Assembly: GCF_014698845.1 (NCBI RefSeq)
Contig: NZ_JACJTV010000002.1
Span: forward strand, 62,001-126,000
DNA: 64,000 bases
Source: Coleofasciculus sp. FACHB-1120
GTDB taxonomy: Bacteria > Cyanobacteriota > Cyanobacteriia > Cyanobacteriales > FACHB-T130
Direction of reading: 5' to 3'
Position 1 is the first letter of the stretch, and each line of letters opens with the position of its first letter. Below, one piece after another: positions 26,958-35,865 of the stretch. The notes below the pieces were generated by a model that ran no database searches, had not been told where the DNA came from, and saw only the letters and a list, made by a program, of their open reading frames with translations. The translations under genes were made by a program, and so were the position numbers.

Positions 26958-27443
26958 GTTAGAACGAAAGGATTGGTTTTATCAAAAAACGAACTTCAAC
27001 AACTAGGGTGGACAATTATCGCAGCTTCACCTTTACCTTTAGCGTTTTAGCATAGTCAAGTCTTCCCAGACTTTGGTTTGGCTTTGCACCAGCTTGGCTT
27101 TTTGCCCCTCCAGCGCTTTTTGCCACTACAGTCTATGCTTGGTTGGTTCTTGCTGCACTTGGGTAACAGACCGGGGACACCGCGTCTATGTTTCCCCTTC
27201 GGTTTTTCATCTGCCTCCTTGTGTTTCTAACTTCCTGGTGTCCACTATTAAATTAGCACCCCATTTTGGGGTAAGATTCCCAATTTTACCAAACTTGACA
27301 AGTCTTTAAATATGGCAAATAAGCGTTAGAAAAGAGAAACAATTCCCCTGCCTTGCAATACCTGAACCAGAAGAGCTACAACAAGGCATAAACAAATGTA
27401 AAAATAGATAAAGTTGACCGATACCAAGCCCTTGTAAATTCCC

Positions 27444-30086
27444 ATGTCTTCTTCCTCCCAGTCCCTTAGCGGTAGCGAAATTCGGCAAAAATTCCTCGAC
27501 TTCTATGCCCAGCGAGGACATCAAATTTTGCCGAGTGCTTCCTTAGTGCCAGAAGATCCCACCGTACTGCTAACGATCGCCGGGATGCTGCCTTTTAAGC
27601 CGATATTTTTAGGACAGCGATCGCCTGAGTTCAAGCGTGCCACGACTTCTCAAAAATGTATCCGCACCAATGATATTGAGAATGTGGGACGGACTGCCCG
27701 ACACCACACCTTTTTTGAGATGCTGGGGAATTTCAGCTTTGGAGATTATTTCAAAGAACAAGCGATCGCTTGGGGTTGGGAACTGTCAACACAAGTCTTT
27801 GGTTTACCCCCAGAACGCCTTGTCGTGAGTGTCTTCCGAGAAGATGAGGAAGCTTATGCGATTTGGCGGGATAAAATTGGTGTTTCGCCGCAGCGCATCC
27901 AACGCATGGGAGAAGCGGATAACTTCTGGGCGTCTGGCCCTACTGGCCCTTGCGGCCCTTGTTCGGAAATTTACTATGATTTCCACCCGGAACGCGGTGA
28001 TGACAAGATTGACCTAGAAGATGACACCCGGTTCATTGAGTTCTACAACCTGGTGTTTATGCAAAGCAACCGGGATGCAGAAGGCAACCTAACGCCGCTG
28101 CAAAATAAGAACATTGACACCGGGATGGGACTAGAACGGATGGCGCAAATCCTCCAGAAAGTTCCGAATAACTACGAAACCGACTTAATTTTCCCGATTA
28201 TCAAAACGGCAGCAGAAATTGCTGGAATTGATTACGCTAGCAGCGACGAGAAGACAAAAGTTTCTCTAAAGGTAATTGGGGATCACGTCCGTTCCGTCGT
28301 CCACATGATAGCCGATGAAATCCGCGCATCTAATATTGGGCGGGGGTATGTGCTGCGGCGCTTGATTCGGCGCGTGGTGCGTCACGGACGACTGATTGGG
28401 ATTTCCGGGGAGTTTACACCACAAGTGGCGGAAACTGCGATCGCGCTTTCCGAGTCCGCTTATCCGATCGTCCGAGTGCGAGAAGCACAAATCAAAGCGG
28501 AACTGCAACGAGAAGAATCTCGCTTCCTCAAGACACTGGAACGAGGCGAGAAACTGCTGTCAGAAATGATTCAGCGGGTGAAGCAGGAAGGTAAAACTCA
28601 GATTGAAGGGCGAGACGCCTTTACTCTCTATGACACCTATGGCTTCCCCCTGGAACTCACTCAGGAAGTTGCAGAAGAAGAAGGGCTAAGTGTAGACGAG
28701 TTAGGCTTCAATGCGGCGATGGAGGAACAGCAAACGCGATCGCAATCCGCCCACGAAACCATCGATCTCACCGTCCAAGGTTCCCTAGATAAGCTAGCTG
28801 AACACATTCACAGCACCGAGTTTCTGGGTTACACTCAACCCTCCAGCCAATCGCAAGTAGAAGTCATTCTCGTAGAAGGCAAATCTGTCGAAGCGGCGGA
28901 AGGCGGAACACAAGTGCAGATTGTCCTTAATAAGACGCCATTCTACGCAGAATCGGGCGGACAAATTGGCGATCGCGGCTATATCTCCGGCGATTCCGTT
29001 TTGGTGCGAGTTGAAGACGTTAAGAAAGAATCCGATTTCTTCGTCCATTTCGGTCGCATCGAACGCGGTACGCTGCGAGTAGAAGATGCTGTAACCGCCC
29101 AAATTGACTTGTCTTGTCGCCGTCGCGTTCAAGCGCATCATACCGCAACGCACCTGCTGCAAGCGGCATTGAAGAAATTTGTTGATGAATCGATTACTCA
29201 GGCGGGTTCTTTGGTCGCCTTCGATCGGCTGCGATTTGACTTCAACTGTCCTCGTCCCGTCACCTCAGAAGAAGTACAACAAATCGAAGAACAAATTAAT
29301 ACTTGGATCGCGGAAGCGCATCCCGCCGAAACCGAGATTCTGCCAATTGCGGAAGCCAAAGCGAAAGGCGCAATCGCCATGTTTGGCGAAAAATACGGTG
29401 ATGAAGTGCGGGTACTAGATGTCCCAGGCGTTTCGATGGAATTGTGCGGCGGTACTCACGTTCACAACACTGCTGAAATCGGGCTATTTAAGATCGTCTC
29501 CGAAGCGGGTGTCGCCTCTGGAGTGCGCCGGATTGAAGCGATTGCAGGGCCAGCCGTTCTGGAATACTTGAATGTACGGGAGAAAGTGGTTAAGGATTTG
29601 AGCGATCGCTTTAAAGTCAAACCCGAAGAACTACCTGACAGAATTACTAACATCCAGAACGAACTTAAAGCTTCCCAAAAGCAGCTAGAAGCATTAAAAG
29701 CAGAACTCGCTTTTGCGAAATCCGACCAATTACTCAGCGCTGCTGAAACAGTGGGCGAGTTCAAAATTTTAGTTGCCGAATTGGGAGATGTTGACGCCGA
29801 ATCCTTAAAAAATGCGGCTGAAAGATTACTGCAAAAACTGGGTAATGGTGCCGTATTCTTGGCATCAATTCCCGAAGCAGATAAAGTTAGCTTAGTTGCA
29901 CATTTTAGCCCTGAAGTCAATAAAAAAGGATTGCAAGCAGGGAAATTTATTGGCTCAATTGCCAAAATTTGCGGCGGCGGCGGCGGCGGACGCCCGAACC
30001 TGGCGCAAGCTGGCGGACGCGATCCCAGCAAGCTGAAAGAAGCCTTAGAAAGTGCTAAAACTCAGTTAATTGAAGGTTTGCAGTAA
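27444..30086 (+). CDS. alaS: Alanyl-tRNA synthetase
   Basis: A complete 880-residue class II synthetase that charges tRNA-Ala. In order: the catalytic domain (about 1-250; motif 2 in [20 protein letters not shown]), the tRNA-recognition helices, the editing domain with the zinc ligands [11 protein letters not shown] and CGGTHVHNT that hydrolyse Ser- or Gly-tRNA, a coiled coil (about 735-765), and the C-Ala domain ending in a [15 protein letters not shown] motif. The ATG at 27444 gives [20 protein letters not shown]. The 3' 100 bp has a degenerate second copy 430 bp downstream (30514-30603). A hairpin follows the stop. Confidence 0.98.
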   Translation: MSSSSQSLSGSEIRQKFLDFYAQRGHQILPSASLVPEDPTVLLTIAGMLPFKPIFLGQRSPEFKRATTSQKCIRTNDIENVGRTARHHTFFEMLGNFSFGDYFKEQAIAWGWELSTQVFGLPPERLVVSVFREDEEAYAIWRDKIGVSPQRIQRMGEADNFWASGPTGPCGPCSEIYYDFHPERGDDKIDLEDDTRFIEFYNLVFMQSNRDAEGNLTPLQNKNIDTGMGLERMAQILQKVPNNYETDLIFPIIKTAAEIAGIDYASSDEKTKVSLKVIGDHVRSVVHMIADEIRASNIGRGYVLRRLIRRVVRHGRLIGISGEFTPQVAETAIALSESAYPIVRVREAQIKAELQREESRFLKTLERGEKLLSEMIQRVKQEGKTQIEGRDAFTLYDTYGFPLELTQEVAEEEGLSVDELGFNAAMEEQQTRSQSAHETIDLTVQGSLDKLAEHIHSTEFLGYTQPSSQSQVEVILVEGKSVEAAEGGTQVQIVLNKTPFYAESGGQIGDRGYISGDSVLVRVEDVKKESDFFVHFGRIERGTLRVEDAVTAQIDLSCRRRVQAHHTATHLLQAALKKFVDESITQAGSLVAFDRLRFDFNCPRPVTSEEVQQIEEQINTWIAEAHPAETEILPIAEAKAKGAIAMFGEKYGDEVRVLDVPGVSMELCGGTHVHNTAEIGLFKIVSEAGVASGVRRIEAIAGPAVLEYLNVREKVVKDLSDRFKVKPEELPDRITNIQNELKASQKQLEALKAELAFAKSDQLLSAAETVGEFKILVAELGDVDAESLKNAAERLLQKLGNGAVFLASIPEADKVSLVAHFSPEVNKKGLQAGKFIGSIAKICGGGGGGRPNLAQAGGRDPSKLKEALESAKTQLIEGLQ

Positions 30087-30090
30087 TCCC

Positions 30091-30116
30091 GTAGGGTGGG
30101 CTTTTGCCCACCTTAC
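30091..30116 (+). terminator. Hairpin after alaS
   Basis: GTAGGGTGGGC (30091-30101), TTTT loop, GCCCACCTTAC (30106-30116), one mismatch. It begins four bases past the alaS stop. This GTAGGGTGGGC form is a frequent cyanobacterial intergenic hairpin; no strong T run follows, so termination is only probable. Confidence 0.6.
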
Positions 30117-30221
30117 AAAATCTTCTCGTCTGGTCTTTCCTTCGCGCTCTATAGCGCTAACGCGCATGGCTGCGCTAGTGCGTCTTCGCGGTTTATTCTT
30201 TTATCTAAAAACCATAATTGA

Positions 30222-30485
30222 AGCAATACAAATACTGCATTCCAACAAGCACTTGAAGCAGTAGAAACTTTATCTTTAGAAAACAAAGCGCTACTTCTCG
30301 ATATTCTTCAATAAATTCCTATTAGACAACGCTATCAATTAGTAGAAGAAATTACAGAATTACAGGCTGAGTATTAGCCGAGAAATGTAGGATTTGGCTC
30401 AGTATCAGAATTTTTAGCAAAGTTAGAGGATTTGAAAATATCGGTTAGACTTCAAAATCTATTCGTGCTTTCAGAAGATTTTTAA
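30222..30485 (+). pseudogene. Dead antitoxin-like gene
   Basis: One frame reads FQQALEAVETLSLENKALLL then DILQ, a stop at 30312, IPIRQRYQLVEEITELQAEY, a stop at 30375, and NVGFGSVSEFLAKLEDLKIS to the final stop at 30483. The order ALEAVExLSLEdqxxLLDIL, RRxxLxEEIxExxxEY, GSVxEFLAELE is that of a small antitoxin-like family often found beside RelE/ParE toxins in cyanobacteria. Two in-frame stops and the loss of an initiator codon make it a pseudogene. No toxin gene follows. Confidence 0.75.
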
Positions 30486-30513
30486 ATCTTAACTTTGCAT
30501 AGATGCCGCCTTC

Positions 30514-30603
30514 AGGGGCGGACGACCCAATCTAGCACCAGATGGCGGATGCGATCGCAACAATCCAAAAACCTTTGAAAACTCTCAAGCTTCAGTTGCA
30601 CTG
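30514..30603 (+). pseudogene. Degenerate duplicate of the alaS 3' end
   Basis: GGCGGACGACCCAATCTAGC at 30517-30536 aligns with the stretch of alaS coding for [13 protein letters not shown]. By hand, 38 of the first 50 bases match, and weaker similarity continues through the [13 protein letters not shown] codons (here CCAAAAACCTTTGAAAAC). The frame reads GRPNLAPDGGCD and then shifts. It therefore looks like a vestigial alaS tail separated from the intact gene by the dead antitoxin gene. Confidence 0.75.
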
Positions 30604-30705
30604 AGGCTTCAGCCAGGCTTAGCTTACAAATTTTCTCTGGTTTTAGTTATAAAGTTGTGAGTGTAGCGTGTCAGTATCCGCATAGCTGACCGCTCATTCA
30701 GGGGC

Positions 30706-32448
30706 ATGAAACTACGCGAGAAAACACTGCTGACAATTGGCGTTACCGTCGTAAGTTTGATAGGGGTTTTATATGTCACCTCGTCAACCATCCTGCTGAG
30801 AGGCTTCGCCAAATTGTACGAACGGGAAGCTTACCGGAACGTTCAACGAGTTCAGGATGCCTTCTCTAACTACCTGAGTGAGTTCAGCGTTCTAAACGAC
30901 CAATGGGCGATGTGGGATGACACTTATGACTTCATCAAGAATGGCAACCGCCGCTATATCGATCGCAATCTGAATGATATTTCCTTGCGATCGCTCAGAT
31001 CCGACTTAATCCTATTTATCAATTCCTCTGGTCAGCTGGTTTTTAGTCAAAGCTTCAACCTGAAGCAGCGCAAAGCAATCCCCACTCCGAAGGAAATCCA
31101 GGCATACTTAGCGGCTAACACAAGCCTGCTAAAGAACTCTGAACGACTTGACCACTATGTTGGCATCGTTCTGTTGCCCCAAGGGCCAATGGCGATCACT
31201 GCAGGGCCAATTCTCAATAGCCAGGGTGAAGGGCCTAGCCGGGGAACGCTGATCTTAGGGCGTTACCTGAATACTGAAAAAGTCAAGGCTTTGAGTGAGT
31301 TGACCCATTTGCCCATCACTATGTACTTGGCAAGCGATCCGCAACTACCTCCCGACTTCAAATCGGTGCGTCCGGCTTTGTCCAAAATGCCCGATAAGTC
31401 TTCTTCGATTCTGGTGCGATCGCTCAGCAATGGCGGGATGGTGGGATATACCCTACTGCGGGACATTGACGGGAAACCCGTGATGCTATTGCGAGTTGAT
31501 ATGCCCAAAGAATTTTATCAACAAAGTCAACTTCTTCTGACTTATCTGGTAGTGTCGCTGGGTATATCTACTTTAGTCGTGGGGATCGTGTTCACCGGGG
31601 CAACTTTATTTCTGTTAGAAAAATTGCTTCTGTCTCGGCTAGCTTATCTCAGTACGGAGGTTCGGAGCATTGGTACTAAAGGCGATCTGTCAATGCGCGT
31701 CTTAATTGCTGGCAGAGATGAATTGTCGCTCTTGGCTCGTACAATTAACTGGATGTTAGAAACTTTAGAGTCATCTTTAAAAGAACTCAAGGCGGAGCAA
31801 AAGAAGGCGGAGAGCCTGCTGCACAATATTTTGCCCCAAGTGATCGCCGACCGTTTAAAGAAAGAACAGCATACTATCATTGCCGATAACTTTGCTGAAG
31901 TAACGGTTCTATTTGCAGATATCGTTGGTTTTACTCAACTGGCTGCTCATACATCCCCTGTAGAACTGGTCAACTTGCTCAACCAAATATTCTCAGCTTT
32001 TGACCAACTCGCTGAACAACATGGGTTGGAAAAAATCAAGACAATTGGGGACGCCTATATGGTGGTTGGCGGTTTACCCATCCTTCGCACGGATCATGCA
32101 GAAGCCATTGCCGAAATGGCGCTGGATATGCAAAAAGAAATTACCCGATTCAATGTACTAAATGGCGAAGAGTTCAATATCCGGATTGGCATTAACACTG
32201 GCCCGGTTGTCGCTGGAGTGATTGGTTTGAAAAAGTTTATCTACGATTTGTGGGGAGATACGGTTAATACTGCCAGTCGCATGGAATCCCACGGAGTCAC
32301 AGGTTCTATTCAAGTTACCGCCGCCACTTACCAGCTTTTACAGGACAAATATCAGTGGAAAGAGCGGGGTGCGATCCAGGTAAAAGGAAAGGGAGAAATG
32401 ACGACTTATCTACTCATCGGCAGAAAAACGGAAAAACTGCTAGTGTGA
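30706..32448 (+). CDS. CHASE4-HAMP-class III adenylate/guanylate cyclase
   Basis: A 580-residue membrane receptor cyclase. Helix 1 (about 8-30) and helix 2 (about 272-300) flank an extracytoplasmic CHASE4 sensor domain (VLNDQWAMWDDTYDFI is diagnostic). A HAMP linker (about 300-355) and coiled coil lead to the cyclase domain (about 395-570): FADIVGFTQLA with both metal Asp positions, KIKTIGDAYMVVGG with the base-contacting Lys, and WGDTVNTASRME with catalytic Asn and Arg. The Lys fits an adenylate cyclase, so cAMP is the likely product. A small gene follows 43 bp downstream and may be co-transcribed. Confidence 0.94.
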   Translation: MKLREKTLLTIGVTVVSLIGVLYVTSSTILLRGFAKLYEREAYRNVQRVQDAFSNYLSEFSVLNDQWAMWDDTYDFIKNGNRRYIDRNLNDISLRSLRSDLILFINSSGQLVFSQSFNLKQRKAIPTPKEIQAYLAANTSLLKNSERLDHYVGIVLLPQGPMAITAGPILNSQGEGPSRGTLILGRYLNTEKVKALSELTHLPITMYLASDPQLPPDFKSVRPALSKMPDKSSSILVRSLSNGGMVGYTLLRDIDGKPVMLLRVDMPKEFYQQSQLLLTYLVVSLGISTLVVGIVFTGATLFLLEKLLLSRLAYLSTEVRSIGTKGDLSMRVLIAGRDELSLLARTINWMLETLESSLKELKAEQKKAESLLHNILPQVIADRLKKEQHTIIADNFAEVTVLFADIVGFTQLAAHTSPVELVNLLNQIFSAFDQLAEQHGLEKIKTIGDAYMVVGGLPILRTDHAEAIAEMALDMQKEITRFNVLNGEEFNIRIGINTGPVVAGVIGLKKFIYDLWGDTVNTASRMESHGVTGSIQVTAATYQLLQDKYQWKERGAIQVKGKGEMTTYLLIGRKTEKLLV

Positions 32449-32491
32449 GCTAGAAGTTTATAGATATCGCTGTTTAGAAAGGCAAAACTTT

Positions 32492-32752
32492 ATGGGTCGC
32501 TTAAATCCTTACACGCTACACATGCAGATTACCCGGATGTTCCAAGACGGGCAATCTATCTTCGCCTCAGTGAAGGTGCAGGATTGGCTGCGAGAGCGCA
32601 ATCACGATCCAGCCGAATATGATATTCTCTTCCATCAGCAACCCGCACCGCCGGGAGCCAAAGAAGCGATCGCTATTCAGATTGAGTTGCGCCGCAAAGA
32701 TGGACAGCCGGTCGATCCGTGGCTCCAACAAGAAGTCAATCGCCACGCTTAA
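32492..32752 (+). CDS. Small conserved-looking protein of unknown function
   Basis: An 86-residue soluble protein I cannot assign. The sequence is well mixed, with QDGQSIFASVKVQDWLRERN, PAEYDILFHQQPAPPGAKEA and a C-terminal RRKDGQPVDPWLQQEVNRHA. Composition and HIP1 content match its neighbours. It lies 43 bp after the cyclase on the same strand with no terminator between, so it may share the transcript. The strong inverted repeat downstream (32797-32840) could end it. A role in cAMP signalling would be pure guesswork. Confidence 0.75.
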   Translation: MGRLNPYTLHMQITRMFQDGQSIFASVKVQDWLRERNHDPAEYDILFHQQPAPPGAKEAIAIQIELRRKDGQPVDPWLQQEVNRHA

Positions 32753-33134
32753 CACTGTTCAACGCATTTAACTTGTTTAACTTAGCAGCCAAAATTGAGG
32801 AGTTGTAAAGACGCGATTAACCGCGTCTTTACAACTCCTCTAAAAAACTGTTTTAACGGGCATCTTTGAAGAAGATGCTCCTTTGATTTCATAAAGAAAT
32901 TGCAGTATAGCAATTTAAGGGTTGGGTAATATACATCTGTAGGGACATGGCAATCAAAAAGCTCCTACCAAACATTAAAACCACAATAGATTGCACACAC
33001 CTGAGAAAAGCTCTAGTTGCATAATTTTTTATTAAATTTAACCATTTGGATTTATTGGAAATATTTTAATTCTAAGCAAACAGATTTTCTCAACTTACGC
33101 TGAGGGATGACACGCGCCTCAGGGAGCAATAGGC
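32753..33134. other. Intergenic region with one hairpin
   Basis: About 380 bp. After the 19-bp hairpin it is AT-rich and includes TGTAGGGACATGGCAA near 32938, a motif recurrent in cyanobacterial gaps. No gene is seen. It should carry the VanZ promoter. Confidence 0.5.
32797..32840. repeat. Palindromic repeat with perfect 19-bp stem
   Basis: GAGGAGTTGTAAAGACGCG (32797-32815), loop ATTAAC, CGCGTCTTTACAACTCCTC (32822-32840). It is the complete form of the two imperfect copies at 10945-11016. Followed by TAAAAAACTGTTTT, it can also serve as a terminator for the small gene upstream. Confidence 0.85.
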
Positions 33135-33503
33135 ATGAAATCAAATCGGCGCTGGGTTCTGGCTTTTATTCTTTACTTCCTGATTTTACTGACAATTATT
33201 GTTTTGGCTTATTGGGGAATTGTCCCTGTCAAAATTTCCGCCATTCCTTTTTATGACACAATTGGACATTTCATTTTATTAGGGTTTGCCAGTTACTTAG
33301 GTCACAAAGCTTTAGGGAACTGGATGATTCATATTTGGTCTCGTTCCATAAGCCTACCACTAGCACCGATTCTGATTAGTGTCTTTGCCTTATTTGATGA
33401 GAGTCTGCAAGCCCTCTCGCCGCTTCGTTCTTCCACCTTGTCCGACCTCGCTGCCAATCTAATTGGAATCTGGCTCTTTTACTGGCTAGCATCGTTGAAG
33501 TAA
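33135..33503 (+). CDS. VanZ family protein
   Basis: A 122-residue protein with four membrane helices (about 9-28, 40-58, 70-90, 102-120). VanZ-family marks are FYDTIGHFILLGFASYLGHK and the later FDESLQALSPLRSSTLSDLA with AANLIG. VanZ gives teicoplanin resistance in enterococci, but most members have no known role, and nothing here suggests glycopeptide resistance. The start is the ATG at 33135. It stands alone. Confidence 0.87.
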   Translation: MKSNRRWVLAFILYFLILLTIIVLAYWGIVPVKISAIPFYDTIGHFILLGFASYLGHKALGNWMIHIWSRSISLPLAPILISVFALFDESLQALSPLRSSTLSDLAANLIGIWLFYWLASLK

Positions 33504-33980
33504 AGACTGGGAATCGTTTTTCGGGGTTGGTTACATTCTGAGCCTTTGGATGTGCTAGAGATTGATGGCGTCGCCGATGCTGCAATGATTTAGCGACTTT
33601 CTCAATCCTTGATGCGCGACAACTGGGCAGGAGCTATTGACATAAGAATGGGAGAACAGAGATTACTTCCCTTTTCCCCACTCTCTACCTCAAGAAGTAT
33701 TCACCTAAATTAATGCGGTTTATGTGTATCTACAGACTTAATCCCAAGGATTAATGACAGACAACTTCTGTAGATTTATCCTTGATTTAGATAGCTTTAG
33801 ACGATACAAGTCTAGTTCTACAAAGTCAAAAATTTTACAAAACAATCATTAAAAAGCTTACTATTCTCTTTTGGGGCTTTCAAGTGACTTAGTGTAGAAA
33901 GAAAGTAGGTCTAAAGAAAAGTCATTGAAAAAAAGACAGTTAACAAATTCTAAAAATTAAGGTTCAGGCGGAGGTTTAAT
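33504..33980. other. Intergenic region upstream of a 43-residue gene
   Basis: About 480 bp with no open frame worth calling. The last 150 bp are very A/T-rich and probably include the promoter of the small gene at 33981; TTGAAA near 33925 could be a -35 but no good -10 follows at 17 bp. Confidence 0.45.
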
Positions 33981-34112
33981 ATGTCTTATCGTTATAACCA
34001 AAATAAAGCTCCCTTTGTGAGAATTGTCTACTCAAAAGTTAACGTAAACGGAAAAACTGAACTGGTGCCGCTGGAGCTGTATGCAGATGGCTCTCTTAAA
34101 AGAGCAATTTAA
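33981..34112 (+). CDS. 43-residue small protein
   Basis: The frame encodes MSYRYNQNKAPFVRIVYSKV followed by NVNGKTELVPLELYADGSLK and RAI. A GGCGGAGG ribosome site lies six bases before the ATG, ideal spacing for such a short gene. The sequence is well balanced (hydrophobic, charged and aromatic residues interleaved) and looks like a two- to three-strand beta module, unlike a chance frame. There is no signal peptide. I do not recognise a family. A poly-A run follows the stop, and the downstream glycosyltransferase starts 120 bp later on the same strand. Confidence 0.75.
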   Translation: MSYRYNQNKAPFVRIVYSKVNVNGKTELVPLELYADGSLKRAI

Positions 34113-34234
34113 AAAAAAATACGCTCTGCAAGCATAAAAAAATTTCTGTTTCCTGATTCTGTACCAAAGTTCGGGAATACTCTACAATACAGCGGATAAG
34201 TTAGCGTTCATCGTCTTGAAACGACAGAGCTGCA

Positions 34235-35005
34235 ATGGCTGGTGTAAAGCCTTACCAAAATTCGATGCTATTGGAGAAACCCGAACATTTCCCCGTCCTG
34301 GGAGTGCCCGTTCATCTGTTAGATGACTATTCTAAGTGGCTCATCTCGCGTCTACATGAGAAAGTAGGCGGTCATGTCGTCACGCTAAATGCCGAAATGG
34401 CGATTCAGGCAGAAGACAACCCCAAGCTGGCTGGGATCATCCAGCAGGCTGAACTGGTAATTCCGGATGGAGCTGGGGTTGTCCTTTATTTGCGGCTAAA
34501 GGGTAGACGCTTGAGACGCTGTCCGGGAATTGAGTTGGCAGAGTCACTCTTACAGGAAGCTGGGCAAATGGGGAAGCTTTGCCCAATTTTTTTCTATGGT
34601 GGGGCACCAGGAGTCGCGCAAGCAGCAGCAGCGGCTTGGGAGGAACGATTGCCGGGAATTGCGATCGCTGGGAGTCAACACGGCTACCTCTTACCCGAAG
34701 CAGAACCAGAATTTAAGACAACGCTGCAAACCCTCCAACCCCGTCTGATATTTGTGGGTTTAGGCGTTCCCCGTCAGGAACTATGGATTGCCGAAAACCG
34801 GCACCTGTGTCCCGAATCGATTTGGATTGGTGTCGGCGGTAGCTTCGATATTTGGGCTGGAATTAAATCTAGGGCACCTGCTTGGTTGCGGGATAATCAC
34901 CTGGAATGGCTTTATCGTCTGTATCAAGAACCGTGGCGCTGGCGAAGAATGATGGCTTTGCCACAATTTGCCTTGCGAGCTGTGGTAAAAAGTTATGAGT
35001 TTTGA
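34235..35005 (+). CDS. WecB/TagA/CpsF family glycosyltransferase
   Basis: A 256-residue GT26 enzyme. Family motifs in order: HVVTLNAEMAIQAEDNP, LVIPDGAGVVLYLRLKG (with the catalytic Asp), RCPGIELAESLL, FFYGGAPGVAQAAA, FVGLGVPRQELWIAENR, and IGVGGSFDIWAG with RAPAWLRDNHLEWLYRLYQE. GT26 enzymes add N-acetylmannosamine(uronate) or related sugars to lipid-linked acceptors during surface glycan synthesis, at the cytoplasmic face. The start is the ATG at 34235. ftsE follows 82 bp downstream; a shared transcript is possible but weakly supported. Confidence 0.95.
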   Translation: MAGVKPYQNSMLLEKPEHFPVLGVPVHLLDDYSKWLISRLHEKVGGHVVTLNAEMAIQAEDNPKLAGIIQQAELVIPDGAGVVLYLRLKGRRLRRCPGIELAESLLQEAGQMGKLCPIFFYGGAPGVAQAAAAAWEERLPGIAIAGSQHGYLLPEAEPEFKTTLQTLQPRLIFVGLGVPRQELWIAENRHLCPESIWIGVGGSFDIWAGIKSRAPAWLRDNHLEWLYRLYQEPWRWRRMMALPQFALRAVVKSYEF

Positions 35006-35087
35006 ATTGTTAATTGTTCATTGGAGTTGCCATGAACGATGAGCGATTAGCCATTAGCCATTAGCAATACGCACTGATAACTTTTAT

Positions 35088-35834
35088 ATGACCACAGCTT
35101 CTGCTCATCCCGGCATTGGCAAAAATCACCGGAGTGACGCACGGGACGCCAATTACTCAGCCTCCTCGCCGGTCATGGTGAAATTGCGGGAAGTGACAAA
35201 AATTTATTCCAATGGCAGCCGTGGGTTATTGGATGTGAATTTGGAAGTCAAGCGAGGGGACTTCTTGTTTGTCACCGGGCCTTCTGGTTCTGGTAAATCA
35301 ACACTCTTAAAGCTGTTGTATGGGGAAGAACGCCCCACGGATGGCGAGGTAATGGTCGATAACTGCAACGTCGCGCAGTTGCGGGGTCATCGCCTGTCTC
35401 TGCTGCGGCGGCGCATCGGCGTCGTTTTTCAAGACTACAAACTCATCCCCCGCCGGACAGTCACGGAAAATATTGCTTTTGTGCTGTGGGCGCAAGGCTT
35501 CACACGCAAGGAAATTGAGCGCCGCCTCCCTCCAACTCTGAAATTAGTCGGGTTGCAGCATAAAGCGGACTGTTTTCCTGAAGAACTCTCTGGTGGAGAG
35601 CAACAGCGCGTCAGTCTTGCCCGTGCCATTGTCGGAACGCCACCGCTGCTACTGGCAGATGAACCTACCGGAAACCTCGATGCGGATAATTCGGCATCGG
35701 TGCTGAGAATTCTCCAGAAACTCAACGCTTTCGGTGCCACAGTGATGGTGACAACGCACGACGAACGCTTATTGCGGATGGCGAATAGACCTGTGGTGCA
35801 AATCTGTGAGGGGCAATTAAAAATCAGAAATTAA
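35088..35834 (+). CDS. ftsE: FtsE, cell-division ABC ATPase
   Basis: A 248-residue ABC ATPase. Walker A is GPSGSGKS (64-71), the Q-loop is VFQDYKLIPRRTVTENIAF, the signature is LSGGEQQRV, and Walker B is LLLADEPTGNLD with the switch His in TTHDE. The KLREVTKIYSNGSRGLLDVN start and the YKLIPRRTVTEN segment are FtsE-specific. With FtsX it regulates peptidoglycan hydrolases at division. Residues 1-30 are a low-complexity extension; ATG at 35175 (MVKLREVTK) would give the usual length. ftsX is not next to it: the next gene is convergent. Confidence 0.92.
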   Translation: MTTASAHPGIGKNHRSDARDANYSASSPVMVKLREVTKIYSNGSRGLLDVNLEVKRGDFLFVTGPSGSGKSTLLKLLYGEERPTDGEVMVDNCNVAQLRGHRLSLLRRRIGVVFQDYKLIPRRTVTENIAFVLWAQGFTRKEIERRLPPTLKLVGLQHKADCFPEELSGGEQQRVSLARAIVGTPPLLLADEPTGNLDADNSASVLRILQKLNAFGATVMVTTHDERLLRMANRPVVQICEGQLKIRN

Positions 35835-35865
35835 CCAGAAATGAATCATTCTTCTGTTTAATTTT

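Larger units (their letters stand above)
26737..27443. other. 700-bp gap before alaS with repeat, hairpins and possible remnants
   Basis: It contains dispersed repeat copy 3 and the hairpin at 26932-26957. On the minus strand near 27235-27260 ACCCCAAAATGGGGT is followed by GTGGACACC, AAGGAGG and an ATG that opens only 25 codons, reminiscent of a transposase gene 5' end. The plus frame at 27056-27166 reads WLFAPPALFATTVYAWLVLA but lacks a start codon. No gene can be supported. Confidence 0.45.

Noticed and set aside
27073-27309. 78-codon plus-strand frame before alaS
   Set aside because: Cys/Ser/Leu-rich low-quality translation, no ribosome site, and no resemblance to a protein family.
27306-27524. 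72-codon minus-strand frame overlapping the alaS start
   Set aside because: It overlaps 80 bp of alaS coding sequence and has no ribosome site; it is a shadow of alaS.
35088-35834. Expectation of an ftsX partner beside ftsE
   Set aside because: The next gene is the convergent ClC protein and no FtsX-like permease is found in the window.
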